From the NCBI GenBank assembly GCA_037389465.1, contig JAZARR010000174.1:1240001-1304000 (forward strand): DNA of 64,000 nt. Reading direction: 5' to 3'. The position numbers and the translations under genes are program-made. A model generated the notes under the pieces. It was not told the DNA's origin. It did no database searches and worked only from the letters and a program-made list of their open reading frames with translations. Of the stretch, positions 27,894 through 54,000 are shown one piece after another; the first letter of the stretch is position 1; each line of letters begins with the position of its first letter. This DNA comes from Baylisascaris procyonis. Its lineage: Eukaryota > Nematoda > Chromadorea > Rhabditida > Ascarididae.

Positions 27894-30800
27894 AATTGCT
27901 AATAAATGAGCAGAAATAGACTAAACTGAATTGTTTATAACACAATAATTAATATTTTTTATTTTAGTTAAAACTTCTATTTCATAATTCGTTTTTTTTT
28001 ATTTCGTTATAATCATTCACTCATTTCATGTTATGAATTATGCCTCAAAGTGCCATCAAATTTTCTGCTTAATTTTCTTTTAGTTTGATTATTGAGGTTT
28101 TTGTTTAAAAGAATTTCAAAAAAAAAAAAAAAAGAAAGAAAATTGCACGAGCGTTCGTTCGCCTCAGAAAAAGCCTATAACGCATTATTTCAGCTTTCCT
28201 TGAAATATTTTTGCAATGGATGCGTTTAGTGGGTGGAGCCACAAAATGCATATATATACTAACCTCTTCAGTGATGCATCACCAGTTGTGTTTGGAGTTC
28301 AGCGCTCGATGGTGTCTTCTAAAATTGAGCCAATCGATTCCATTCATCTCCGATACCCAAGCGATCAAATTTTCGATTTCCTTTAAGGAGTTATATCACT
28401 TCGATAAGCGCAACTTCTAATCATGACGCGAAATAGCGCTTTACGGTTGGCTCTTCGTCCTGTAAATCACACTTTCAGATACATTTATGTCACTAATGTT
28501 GCGTAGCCAAACCAGAAGAACGATGAAGTCAAGAACTGCTCTTTTTTGAGAATACGACACGATGCTCTCCCTCCGAGACTTATGTCCAGGCCACGTCATA
28601 TCCCCACCACACCTTGATCGGTACAGTGTGCCAAACTGTCCCGCTCCAGCTACTGCCCAAATTGGCCAATTGCTGTCGCGACTGGTCGAGAAGTTAAGAA
28701 ATTAGAAAATTTTGAGAAGAAAAGGGAAGTTTGCAAAGTTGCAAAGTGGAATAAACAGTGACGAAATTGGTGAATTAGAAAAGTGGGAAGTGGTCAGCAA
28801 CATAGAAATAAATCTAACTGCTCAGCAGCGAAACCAGAAAAGGGAGAATTAGTCAGAAAGGAAAGCGGCTCGGGTGAGCACGTGAAGGAGGCTGGAAGGA
28901 GTGATAGGCCACGTCTTTAGGTGGGAAAATGACCCCGGCAGCAACAGTCAGCGCTGAGTATCAAAGGATTGCAACAGGCGGAAAATAGGATCTAAAACTC
29001 GCCGGTTAGAGCGCGGTTCGTGGAACCATGTGTTGACCACTGGTATGAGAGGCAGACAACTTGCTGAATCTCCAAAGGTCAGAAACAAAAGAAAATACCG
29101 CATGGCACACCGGTATGTACCAGCAGACGGAGGGTGTTCGCCAGCCCAGTTATGAGGGTGCTGCAGCTTGGAACAGGCATGAAGGTGTACAGGCACGTTC
29201 TGAATTGATGCGATCGCTGCTATGTGCGACGTGTGCAATGTTTTCTTCTGTTGCTAGCCTTTAGAGATTCAGCAACTTGTTGGCGTTTCAAATGGGGAGC
29301 CAGTACACTTCTGTCCCGACCACTTCACGCTGGTCACCTGTGCTCAGCATATTTGCATGTTGATCTTTATCCACCGGTGCAAAAACATTTAAAATGAGCT
29401 TACTTTTATTGCATCTTTAGATAAGTGAGAAGGATGTTTGTCTTAATCTCTTTTTAAATGATGAAGAACCAATTTAGCTCATAATTTTCATAGTTAGCAA
29501 CATGAATTTATGCATCTTTGCAGTTTTTCGCCCTTTAGAAACTCTAGCCAGCCTACTATGAAGCGAATGGGCGGATGTTTTGAGTGACGATTTATACAGG
29601 TTGATGCCGATTGCAAAAATGCATTAATAGAATTGCTTCGTTGTTTCTGCTTTTGTGAACAAATACATTTCTTCCATTATCAACTGCAAGTTAATGTTAC
29701 GAAGATACAATGAGTTGATATGGTAGGCAGTATTTGATTTTTGATTTCTTCGAGTCTTTTGTTGAATACAAATTATACTTGTGGTGACTGGTAAGGGGGA
29801 AGAAAGAAAAGCAGCTCGTTGGTTCGGGATGTACGTCCGCCATTGCCCTGGCCCTATCTTTCAACTGTAGTGGAAGGCATGCGCAAAAGCCCCGACCATT
29901 CGAAGACACTTCCCTTAAGCGTAGTGAAAGGCTGCACCGGACGCGCTGTTAGGATCAATATTTTCCTATAAAGTAAACGTTCTGATTAAAATTTTTGTTG
30001 CCAGTCGATTAAAAGTTTATACCAGTTTGTTAATGTTAAAAGTAAAATGATTAAAAGTTTGTTAAGAATATGCCAGTCGTTAATTTATTCATTGCAATGT
30101 CATTTTTTTTTACTTCTTACTAATGCCTTCGTGCTTCGATCCACAATGCCACCAACATCTGTGACTTCTGCTTTCTTCACTCATTCCACGCTTGTGCCCA
30201 CCATACACATATCATCCTCTTATTTCTAGATAATGCATGAATGACATTCCTCCACTCAAAGTTTCCATTGTAAGCAATGATTAGCCAATATTTCCGCCCC
30301 GCACATTTTCGTGTGAATTTGGGAAATGTGAACGAAGGGGGGGGGGGTGGTGGAGGAAAGGCGAGGAAAGACAAGAGGAAAGGCCTGAATAATTATCGGT
30401 GCAACGACGTAATTCCCATATATCATCGATGAAACTCTCTTTTCTTAATCCCCAATTAAAAAGGCCACATTCATCTCTATCGATATGATATGCGAACATT
30501 CAATTCGCTATTGTACATTTCTTCATTGATTATGAAAATTCGGTAATTTGATATTTCAATAAAATTGCAGCAATCAAAGAAATATTTCTTAAAAGAATTA
30601 AGTGATACAAACGAACGATGAGTGCATTGAGCAAATAATCTCATTGCCGCATTCAATTAAATACAAACAATTCAAAAACATACATCGTAAAGTAAGAATT
30701 TATACAATTTAAATGCGGAAAAATGTTGGGAAGACAATATGAGCAATTATTGATAAATATATATTGGAAACTAATATAAACTCAAAGAATTCCCTTCTTA

Positions 30801-33021
30801 ATAGAAACCTATAAAGATTTTTTAAACAATCACGTTGCAACGAGGAATGGAAAAATGAAAATATTTTAAAACAAAAGAAATTCGTTCCAACGAAGAATAA
30901 CAAACCAGGCCAATGATAGGTCAATTTATCAAAAATACTTTCAAATTATCTCAGAAATAAGATCTAAATTATCACTTTCTTATGCGCCTACCGCGCAATT
31001 ACGTCTAGTACCACCCGTACGCCTATCGACCTAAGACGAAAGCGTTGATTTAGCTGCTATCTTTTAATAATATTGAGGTGAACTAATACTATAGGAAGTC
31101 ATTGATGTAAGGAGGACGTTTCAAAAGGTTCAATTTTTATGAATCATTTGAACAAATCGCTTCAACCGAATCATTGAAATCATCAGTGAACCTAGACATG
31201 AATAAACGGCTCATACAAATAATTTTTTGCCCTTAGAAACGAGATATTCGGAACGTTTAGGTAGTTAATTAAGCTCAGCTAAGACATCAAATCTTAAATG
31301 TGTTTATTTCTTGCACAGAAAGTGGCATCATGACCGTTTATGCGTCGATGAAGTTTCCATTGAAACCAAATTATTTGAACTCAATTGAAGATGCAACTTT
31401 TGAATTGTTCCTTGTTTTTGAAAATTCATGTTGAGCTATTCATGATTTTCATAGAAAAACAAAAGTCGATTTGTTTAAGAATCTTCGAAAATGTCGATCC
31501 ACCTAAAATTTCTAAGTCAAATTCATTGAGGATCACGTTTTCATTGGAAAGGACCATAGAAAAAGATGGAGTTACAATCGGAAGCAATCGAACATTATAT
31601 GTTCAATACTTCTGAACGTTCGGTAAATCAAACAATTGCTTGAACGAAATAAATATAATCGAACGTAGGCATAAATTTCATGTGAATGCCTCTGTTTAAA
31701 TGGAAGACTCGCTACAGCGATCACTCCTCACAAGTGAAATTTCTCTCTAGATAAGATCCCTTCCTGATGCCATATCACATTAAAACATCGATTATAATTA
31801 AGTTTAAAACCTATGACAAATATGTTCAAATAACGAGGGATTAGCAACAAGAGGTTGAGGTAATGAAATTAGCCTTCATATTAAATCAGATTAAATTCGC
31901 CGCAAAAATCATTGAAAGTTCTCCACAGTTAATTATATGCAGCGGTTTGAATAGGCAAAATGAAATAATGTTTCGAGTAAATAAACGAAAGAGTTTTCGT
32001 TTCGTTGTATAAATCTTTTCAAGTGCATACAAGCAAATTTAATGCATTACGCTAATTCTTCATCATTATAAATGATAATAACGTCGGTAAATGTCCCTCT
32101 TCCGGAACATAAATAACTTCCTCCAAAAACATCCAACAGACTTCAACCTCGAATACCCCCTGCAATTTTTCAAATGCTCTGTTTTTGAAGCAATTGATCA
32201 AGATAAGGTCAAACTCATTTCAACTATGTCCAACTGATAGACTGGAGAGGATAGGAAATAACGGAATGGAGGGGGGCAAGCAGTTCAAAGACACAGATTT
32301 GATTCGGGGAAATGTCATTAGTCACGCCTGCGAAGAAAGCATGACTGAGAAAACTTTCCAGGCCAGCTCAACAAAGGAAATCAAGTGAACGGATAGATTA
32401 CGGTGCAGCGTATTCCACCGTCCTACCATTCGATTGCTACCCTCGAGCTAGCTCGATGTTACCTTCCTATGCCAAGTCTAGGTCATGCTTGTCTATCGCA
32501 TGTAGCTCCGCTAGGGCACTCATGTCTAACCATGTTGGACCCAAACCAACCATGTTACCCCTCTTTCCTCTAAAATACGAACCGATTTATCACAGTACAA
32601 TTTTTCAAGCAAATACACAATGAAAAATTTCCAATCTAAACATCATTGCAAATTATTTGAATGCAAAATAAACTTCACACAGTCAACTGCTTACTTACAA
32701 ACAATTCATGAGCGAATGAGGTGAAGAGTGCACTTTATTATCGAGAAATATATTGCGATTCATTGAACCGTTCACTTTCGAATTTAAATAAACAACTGAT
32801 AGGCAGCATAAATGCAACACTTTCCTTAACTTGCGGGAACTTTTTGTAAACAATAACATCTGATCATCAGAATAAATAAAAACAACAACAATACAACAAA
32901 ATAGAAATCAATTCTAAATGAGAAGATCAGAACAGCTATCGCTCTATTGTACTGTCTCATTCACGTGACTATAGAAAAGGCAAGTAGAACTTGACGTAAT
33001 AAGCTCGAAATGTTAGCAACA

Positions 33022-39886
<6,865 letters not shown>

Positions 39887-40735
39887 TTCCGCTGCACAGG
39901 TAAAGCAGCTGCAACGAAAACAGCAACTGAAGCTGAGACCACTCAAGCAATCGTTACTTAACAGCACAACAAGACGAAACCGCTATCGGTTCACAACGTG
40001 CGACGTTTCCTCTCATGATATTTACACTTTGGGCATTTTCACATAGGTAAGGGAAGGAAAGAGATTTGACCACCCTCGTACAGTATCCTAGTAAACCATT
40101 ACACCAGGGTTTCTAAAATCACCTGCTTGTAAAAACATTCGAAGTGTAGATATCATTAAATGTGCAACTTGTTCTCCTTATACTATTACCCGGAGACCTG
40201 CAGTGGCATAATGGAAATGAGTTGCGCATCCACAGCAACAAACATCCTCAAAGTGAAATGCTTCAAACAGAACAAATACACACCTGTATATTTTACATAA
40301 CATTTGGTGTCATGTTAGCATCAGATCTGCAAATGTGATCCCTTAAGGATATTTCTTTGCCAATAGTATTCCTTCAAAAAAAAGATCGTTCTCTTGAAAT
40401 ATGCAATGCCCATTTTATCCATCCCCTCAAAAGATTCCCTTTTCCACTTCAAAAATATTTCCACATGAAACTGATCGAAAACAAGGATAATAAAGACTCA
40501 GAGGACTTGCTCGAATTTTTAATTAATTTTGCTCACATATTTGACTTTAAGGTTGGCGTTGCATAAACTTTTAGTATAAACAAATTGTAGCGTGGATAAT
40601 AATCCACAATTTGGCATAATGTGTGTATGTTTAATAAGAAAAATGAACAGGTCAACGAATTCACCGCCTAGCAGTTAATTTCGGGCATGAAAACGTATAT
40701 CTGAAGAAAATGGAAACGGAAAACAGGATTTTAGA

Positions 40736-40769
40736 GGGGTGGATGGGGAGGAGAATAAGGGGATAGGGG
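40736..40769 (+). other. G-quadruplex-type motif upstream of gene B
   Basis: Four GGGG runs with loops of 3-10 nt, about 0.85 kb upstream of gene B's ATG and on the opposite strand. Confidence 0.5.
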
Positions 40770-42445
40770 ACAAAATTAACATCTTTTAAAACAATCTACT
40801 AAACCAAGAGAATCCATGTATTAATTCTCATGCACGATCATTTTCAAAGAAATATTCCACTTGTAGATTCAGAGGCTCAAAAATTACATTACCAATTTTC
40901 ACAATTACATAACATTATAAGGATAAGCAAGCTAGCTGACAAGACTGCATATATGGAACATAATTTCAAGCAAAGGTAAACGACAACTGGCACAGCAAAA
41001 TATTTTCGCGTATGCAATTTTCATATGGCCGAGTGTTTGGATTTGCACAGATCATCGCAATATAACTTTATTACCATTAATTTCTGTAGGTAAATTTCTG
41101 TCTAATTTCCGGTGGTGAATCCTAATTAAGCTTAGGCCTAGCTTAGAAGCAGCCAAAGGAAGCGACCGCCACCCTGTCGACAATTCACAAGTATGTACAG
41201 AAAAAAGGGTTGAGAGAGCCAGGAAGAAGGAAGAAAGGAATTACAGTGAAATGATATGAGACGGTTGTCCACGATGATGTGACTTCTCCTTCGCGAGAAT
41301 TTTCAGGCCACATCCCTCATCACAAGTTAACGACTTCTGTCATAGTCAAATTTGCAACATTCTTGCAATATGCAGATAAGTATATCAAAAGCTGTCATCG
41401 TATATGCCCTTCATGCGTTTGCAAAGCGCTCATTGCAAGATTGTCTTTGTGTGTATGTCCGTGTGTCTGTGCGTATCTATCTGCTGAGGAATCACTGGAA
41501 GTAAAACTATGAAATCACTACGTGTAAAAGCCAATACCAAATTCAATTTGATTCATGAAGTACGAAAGAAATCGCACTTATTTAAATATAACTGAGAATT
41601 TGAATCCATTTAACAGTCGGTCAAATTTTTATCTTACATTGGTTGAGTGGCAAAATATAGAAGATTCATATGTGTGATCCAACTGGTTGAAAGACAAATG
41701 CATTATTGGGCAGCTGGATTACTTTCTGGCAGCTAATGAAAGTGGTTCCTGTGATCGACAGAACTGCAAAGCAAATCCAGCGATATGCCCTATTGTGTTT
41801 TCCGGTTTTTCATTTTGCTCACTCACTCAGCTGATATTTAGCTAGTCAAGAACAACAGCACAAAGCAATATAGCACCGTTCTCCTATTGAACTGAATATA
41901 TGTGCCAGTATACGACCAAAATTTCGTTTTTCACTTAAGCATAATTGATATACTAATTTATAAACGCAAACTTGGCATTATCTTCAAGCCCAAACAGTTC
42001 GTGTTAGCGGCCATAAATTAGAACTCAACTTGATCATGGATTTGAGAGGTCATCCTTGGGGACTTCATCATTTTAGGTTTCTTGAGATTCCCCCAATCGA
42101 AATAAAGCACACACAGGTATACGCACGCATGAATGTGACACCGATAGTGCGCTTTTGTGGGTTTTTAAAATATTGCCCTTTTTGCAGAGAAGAGACAAAT
42201 AAATAACAACAGACACTTCACAAACTTTTGCTTTGCCCACAATTTAGTGGAACGGAACACTTTTGACAGTTAACTTCATTTTTGAATTGATTTCACATCC
42301 GAATAAAACTATTGCCACAATGAAGATACTTCTAGTAGATAGTTATGTTTTGCATAGATGGGAAAAAAATGTATGGCATCAGTTCAGCCTCAAACAGATC
42401 ACTCACAATTTTCTTTGCATAATTTGCCCCTGCATGGCATTGAAC

Positions 42446-42462
42446 ATTATATACATATATAC

Positions 42463-42507
<45 letters not shown>
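42446..42507. repeat. (AT)n microsatellite
   Basis: An AT run with ATAC interruptions at its left end. Confidence 0.93.
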
Positions 42508-42510
<3 letters not shown>

Positions 42511-43810
42511 TTCAAATAACACCTACAAATGTGGAATTAAGAGAAGTGTGGGAATTAGACTACTGTATTTTTTGATCATTCTCCCAAAACTGCTTTTGTT
42601 CCCTGTAGGTCTGAGGTTTTGAGGTGAATTCTTTTGCACCGTGTACGAAGAACGCACATTAATATCACCCAATAAATACTGAAGTGACAGTCATTATACA
42701 ATCTCTTGAGCTCCCTTCCTTCAACTTGACAGTGCTACACATATAGCAGCTTTTATGCTCTTATGCAAAATTAACGCGATTCTCCCAAGGAAGTTTCGCC
42801 TCAATCGTTTGTTGAGATCAGAAAGTGAAAAAAAAAAAAAAAAAACGTGTATGAAAGATAATACCTAACTGATATGCAATTAATTTTGGCACGATCATTT
42901 TGTTCACTGAAGGAAGTGCAAACATCTATCTTTGTAGCGTCGCTGGTATGTATCAGCATATGCTGCAAGATTGTGTTAATCCAACCTGCTGATAGACAAC
43001 ATCCCAACATAAAGTGTGAAGCGTTTCTGATAGCTGATAAAAAAAAAATCTTTCTCATTATCTTATATCGTTATCAACATTATGTTGCGTAAATTCACAT
43101 TGATAAATTGATAAGTGGCGCTTTTGTCGCGATACAATTTTTCTTGCTAACTGACTATAAAACGCATCATGATTTTGCATACATCTTAATCTTAATAAGT
43201 CATGGAACATGCTCCAATATGATCAAAAAATATGAAACCATATGAATAGACAGACATCACTGCAAAAACTTCACTTTTTGACGTTAAATCTTCGTCTTTT
43301 TGAGTCTACTAAATCAGCTATCTATGCGATGATGCACTTTTTCTTTCGATATTTGGATAGGTAAATATGAGCGAGTGAAAAAGTTTGAGGACATGATGTA
43401 AAAGAGCAGAATAAAGGTGGATTTTTCTAACGAAGTGAGAAGTCGCCGGAAACCGATACTATGCAAATATGAAAACAATTTAGTGGCTACTTGATGGAGG
43501 CAGTGAAAGTGGTCAGCCAATTTTTAAAACTTTTGATTTGATCGAAACGCTCTTTCAAATGAAATCAACAACATGAGAATCAAATGTCTTTACAGACTAA
43601 ACTGAAATAAACGGTACATTTTAATGCATTCTCTGGAAGACAAAGGTACCTACAACATGGTTTATTAAGTGAAATAACGCCACGAGATGAGACAATCAAA
43701 TGAGGTTTGAGGACAAAACGCAGGCCACTACAGAATGAAGAGTAGTGTGCAACAGAGTGGACGCAAGCGCACACGCGAATGAACACACGGCTGCTTGGCC
43801 GATGGGGCAA

Positions 43811-43914
43811 CCCCGCGGGGAACGACACAAAGAGAGTACACTTTAATAGAGAGCCGCTAGCCTTGTAGAGAGGACCGCACGCGGGGCGCTATTCAACGCG
43901 TCGGCGCCCCGCGT
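43811..43914. promoter_or_regulatory. CpG-rich palindromic element upstream of gene B
   Basis: Counterpart of the element before gene A, about 3.9 kb upstream of gene B's ATG. It has CCCCGCGGGG (43811-43820), then after 58 nt an 11-bp perfect inverted repeat ACGCGGGGCGC (43879-43889) / GCGCCCCGCGT (43904-43914) with a 14-nt loop. Loop and spacer sequences differ from copy A, while the arms are kept. Confidence 0.5.
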
Positions 43915-45640
43915 TATCTCGTGGGTGTTCCCTTTGTCCCCGCCTCGAAACAACGATGTGCCTGAGCCGATTGCGCGGGGCTTGCTCCTGGCCTCCTCGT
44001 TGGAATTGCCACACAGCTCTTTGACGCCGCTTGATCACCTCCATTCATGTCACCTATCTTCCATTCATTGATAACTGCTTTTCGGAGATATAACTGCCCC
44101 AAAGGAATAATGCGTTCTATTCGTTGATCTAATACGGTATATACTGCCAGTAAAACCGGCTGGTAGCTGTATAATTACGAAGTAGATTATCGCAGGACTT
44201 CGAATTAAAACTCTATAGACTGCAACTTTATCAGGCTGTTAGAGGAAACTCATCGAACAGAGGCATTAAGTTCTCTTCAAAACCCTGACAAGGTACCACA
44301 AAAATCATATATATGTAAAAACAAGTTTTTTCGATTTTACAGCAGGAAACAGGAGAGGTGGCGGGCAGGGATACTTCTTGTCAGAGCATTTGTGGAGGAA
44401 GGGGAAGGGATTATTCCAGGTTCGAATAGCTGATGAACTTCTGCGCGCTGTTTGCAAAATTTCACAAAAAGCACATATTGTGCCATTCACCATGACATGT
44501 ATTCTCTCATTTGATTGCCTTGGTGACCAAATAATCCACCAAGCAACATAACTCTAATTCGACAAGAAAATGCATTTTATGGAGGCTCATGTTCACCAAT
44601 TCACCCCCATCAGGTATACAACTTTATGCCCACAGACAAGTTAATTTCAGGATGCATTATGCAAGAACGAATTTATGGAAGGCATGAGTCTATATTATTT
44701 TATATTAAGTTGATGTGATAAATAATTGAGAGATGCTCAATGATTCGAGTTATGTAAATAACTAAATAAATGCTTAAATAACTCGATAAATCAATGACCA
44801 TCCAAGGATGAATCTTATTTGAAAAAATTTCAACAAATATTTCAGTAATTTTCAATTTTTTTCACTTGAAGACAATAAGAAAACATTAACGGTGAATAGG
44901 CCTCTTTAGTTTCGGTCTGGGAAAAGAAAACGCTGCGTAAAGTGAGCAACACTGTGGCCAATGAAGTTGCAAATGTAGCTAAACAAGTCAGCACATAATA
45001 GCACATTCATTGGTCGTCGCAGAGAGGGAAGCGAGGAGAAGGATTGCGTGAAGGGGTACAGACGGTTGTAAACATCGCGCATGAAGCATAGAAAAAAATC
45101 CTGGTCCAAACTCTTCGAAATTTTCGACCGATGAAAATTCAGCAATATTTTCAAGATTAAGCTCAATGGTCAAAAACCCTCGTTATGACCACCTCTCCCT
45201 GCCCCCTCCCCCCCCCCCCTATCAGAATATTTTCTACGTTGCCACTAAGCGCACTTGAATCAAAATTAATTCAAGGCAACTCAATATGTGGTGACGCATG
45301 TAATACCAATACAATACCCAAAGAAGAAGAATCGGATTTGGAAAGCACTACGGTTAAGGTTTTTTGAAAAAAAAAAACGGCATAAATGCTGCAAAAAACA
45401 TGAATCGATCCTTCAATAGTAAATATCCTCTGCACTCACTTCCCAATTGTGCAGTTTACATGTCGCTTGTTTCGTTATTTGTTGCGGCGTGTTATATGTG
45501 TCGCCCTCTTGTATAAAGGACGGTGGACACTGACCACTTCTTAATTAGGCCGACAACTGATTAATTAACAATAAAAAAATTGAAAGACTGCCAACAGTGA
45601 AGCCTGGCAAATCGCCAGGAGTGGGAAAACACGAAATTAC
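43915..45640. other. Between the gene B element and gene C
   Basis: No exon could be supported. A C-run occurs near 45208-45218. The minus-strand patch at 44990-45170 is open for 61 codons but shows no family signature. Confidence 0.5.
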
Positions 45641-51072
<5,432 letters not shown>

Positions 51073-54000
51073 CGATATGAGCAGTATGCATCGATATTGT
51101 TAGTCAAAACGATCTGCAAAACGCACCAATGCAAATCTACTTTGACTGAGACTGTTAGATCTCGGAATGAGTCGAATTTTACAATAAGCCTAAATTTCAT
51201 TATTTCAATTTTGACAGCATTTTATCGGTAATCAAAGACAGCGTAAAGCGTTAATGCCACTCGCATAAGGAACATAAACAGTTATTATTAGTGCACTTGA
51301 ATGTTCATAAATAAAATGAAAATAACACAACCATATTACATTATTTTCAACTATGGCAATTCAATAAACAATAAAATTAACGTCGAAATATTCGACCGTA
51401 CTCTAAATTTTAAAAATTTATCAATTTTGCAGCTATAAAATCGTTTAGAAATCAAATGAAACTCAAAAAAGATATTGGAAATTTTTGGAGAAAAAATCGC
51501 ATTATTTTATAATAGTTTATGCATTACATAAATAAGACGACACTTCACGTGTTTAGAACAACGATGAGAAACGAGAATACTCTTTACTTTCACTGCTGAA
51601 AAATAGACGAAACCCGTCGTTAAGCAGGAATAGAGAGCTGGATAGACAACTTCCGATTTTTCATCATAAACAATGAAATTAATTTTTTTCACCTATTTAA
51701 TGAATAGAAAATCCAGTGAAAAACACCAAAGAAAATATATTTAGCAAAACAAAAAATGGCATAAATTTCAAAAAAGAGAGCGATGCGGGATTATATGAGA
51801 CTGTGATCGATTATAACAATGAAAAGCATAAAAATTTAGTCGATGAATAAATTTATAGCAGGAATACGCCTTTAGAAGTAAATCAGAACTGATACTAAAT
51901 TAAGCCTCAATCATGGAAGTCGGCATCAATCATAAGTAACGTCCTTTGATTTGGGAAGAAAGAATGGCGAAGGAAGGAAAGTAAACGCGGATCTCAAGAC
52001 TTCAAAACCGATGCAGTCGTACTGACAGAAGGGCACAACAAAAACGACAAAAAAATTTTCCATATATTAACAACATGATACTCTACCTTTAAAATTACAT
52101 TAAAAACAAGATCGACGGAAGAGTAGTATTCAAGCTAAATAATGGTTCTACTAATGACAGTAGCATAGTTACTGGGAGTAAGATTCGGGTGATCAGTGAG
52201 CACAAGAAGCTTCATGTAACTTGTAACATACTCTTCAAATAAGGTCCCTCACAGTCTGCGCGCTTTATGCTGACAATAATCGTGCAAAAGAGCATGTATA
52301 ACATAAAACAGTTTCGAGTGGTCTGTGATGGACGGAAGCCTTACGCCGTTGTTCTATGATGAATACCGGCTGACGCGGATGGAACTAAGATCTGCTAACT
52401 GCGCAAACGTTTATAAAATTTCGATTCGTTTTTCTGAAAATTCATTAATGAACTCTTGAGAAGCAGAAAAGAATTTTACTTTTTCGCTATCTTTGAGGAA
52501 TTTGAATGTCACGAAGATGAGAATATACATAACGTTCGCGAGAAAAAAAAAAACAGCAAAGATTAGGTAATGAAGAGGCAACATAGAAAAATGATAGCGA
52601 TTTATGGACTGATTGGCCACAAAACGAGACTCGATGAGGCACAATAAACATCATAAACTTTCTTGGGGGATGTCACTCGAATTAGGATACCACGCCAAGT
52701 AATTAATTGCAATTTTCATCTAGAAAATACGTCAACGTAAGAATACTCTCAGCTTATTTAATAAGAAATCGACAATGCTATATCTTTTTAATTCTAGAAG
52801 CAAATTTATATGAAACATTAGCAAAGCAATAGTCAATGTAGAGAATTATATTTTGAAATTTCTCATTCAGCGCAAAGACGCAATCAACAAAGCTGAAAAT
52901 AAGTTGCAATGTCGTACGCAGTCGCAAATAGAGAAAATGAATTGTGAAATCGTTTAGAACGACGATTCGGAAGAATATTCTAATATCGCATCTGCAATTA
53001 CTATTTGAAAATCTTTGTGAACAGATGAAGTCAGTTTAATCAAGCGATATTTTTTAACAGCTACGGTCAGCTTTTTTAATAACAACGAAACGAATGCACA
53101 CATCGAAAATAAAGAAAGAGATGAACAAGAAAGACAACGCAATGACATTATATTAAGCGGCAAGAAAATTTACTTGCGATACGCTTGGGGAAGATGTGGA
53201 TAATATCGTTGACTATGGATGAAAGCAAATTTCCAAATTTTTGCATATTCTTCTCAGAAAAAATGACATTAATATCGAAGGAACCTAAATGTTACTATAT
53301 TAAGCATTTTGAAAATAAAAAACTTTAGTGGGTAAAGTAAGGAATAGAAAATATTTAGTTGTTATATAATGGGGCATAAAAAGGCTATTCAAAACATCAT
53401 CGGATATCTATTGAAAGAGGGAAAAATAGTAAACGTCGAATGTAGCAAGCAAAAGGATAAGCCAAGAAAAAAACAGTCGCGCTTGAAGAGGCAAATGCAG
53501 ATCCCAACGTATTTATTAGAGTTTCAAAGGCAGCATATTGCACTGAACAACTTCATGCCATCGCAATGAAGGAAAACGAGCAGGGAAAAATGGCTTGTTT
53601 TATGAATGATTGCAACTGTAGCACTCGATGAAGTAAATCAACGCTCATGGCAATAAATAGGAGCCTTATTAATCTGGAGATGGGAGCTGTGGTCGTGCGA
53701 TATACACTAGAATTTGTATACATTCGACTTTGAATAGCAGCAATCGCCCTCAGATCTTATATTTTGTCTTAGATCTTAGAACACTTAGAGCATTTAAACT
53801 ACTTTTTCAAGAAAGACTAACGTGGCTCGAACAGGTTTTATGGAAATCAGCTGCGCTTATCCTCCAAATAAAGTATGCCAAAAAAACTTTTGGTTCGCTT
53901 CGTCCATTTTGAAAAATACCATAGTTGGGTTATCAGTCCAAGAAGGATTTTTTTAACGCGCGTCTCGCTCGCCTTATTTTATATTTTCCTGCTTGCATCG

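Larger units (their letters stand above)
26640..33021. other. Intergenic region between genes A and B
   Basis: No gene recognised. Includes short repeats at 27.27 and 27.85 kb, an A-run near 28120, a GC-richer patch at 28.45-29.3 kb, a G-run near 30340 and the conserved patch at 30.62-30.78 kb. Confidence 0.55.
39887..43810. other. 5' flank of gene B
   Basis: AT-rich with an (AT)n run and a G-rich motif. A 5' exon of B, or a linking exon from gene C, may lie here but was not identified. Confidence 0.5.
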
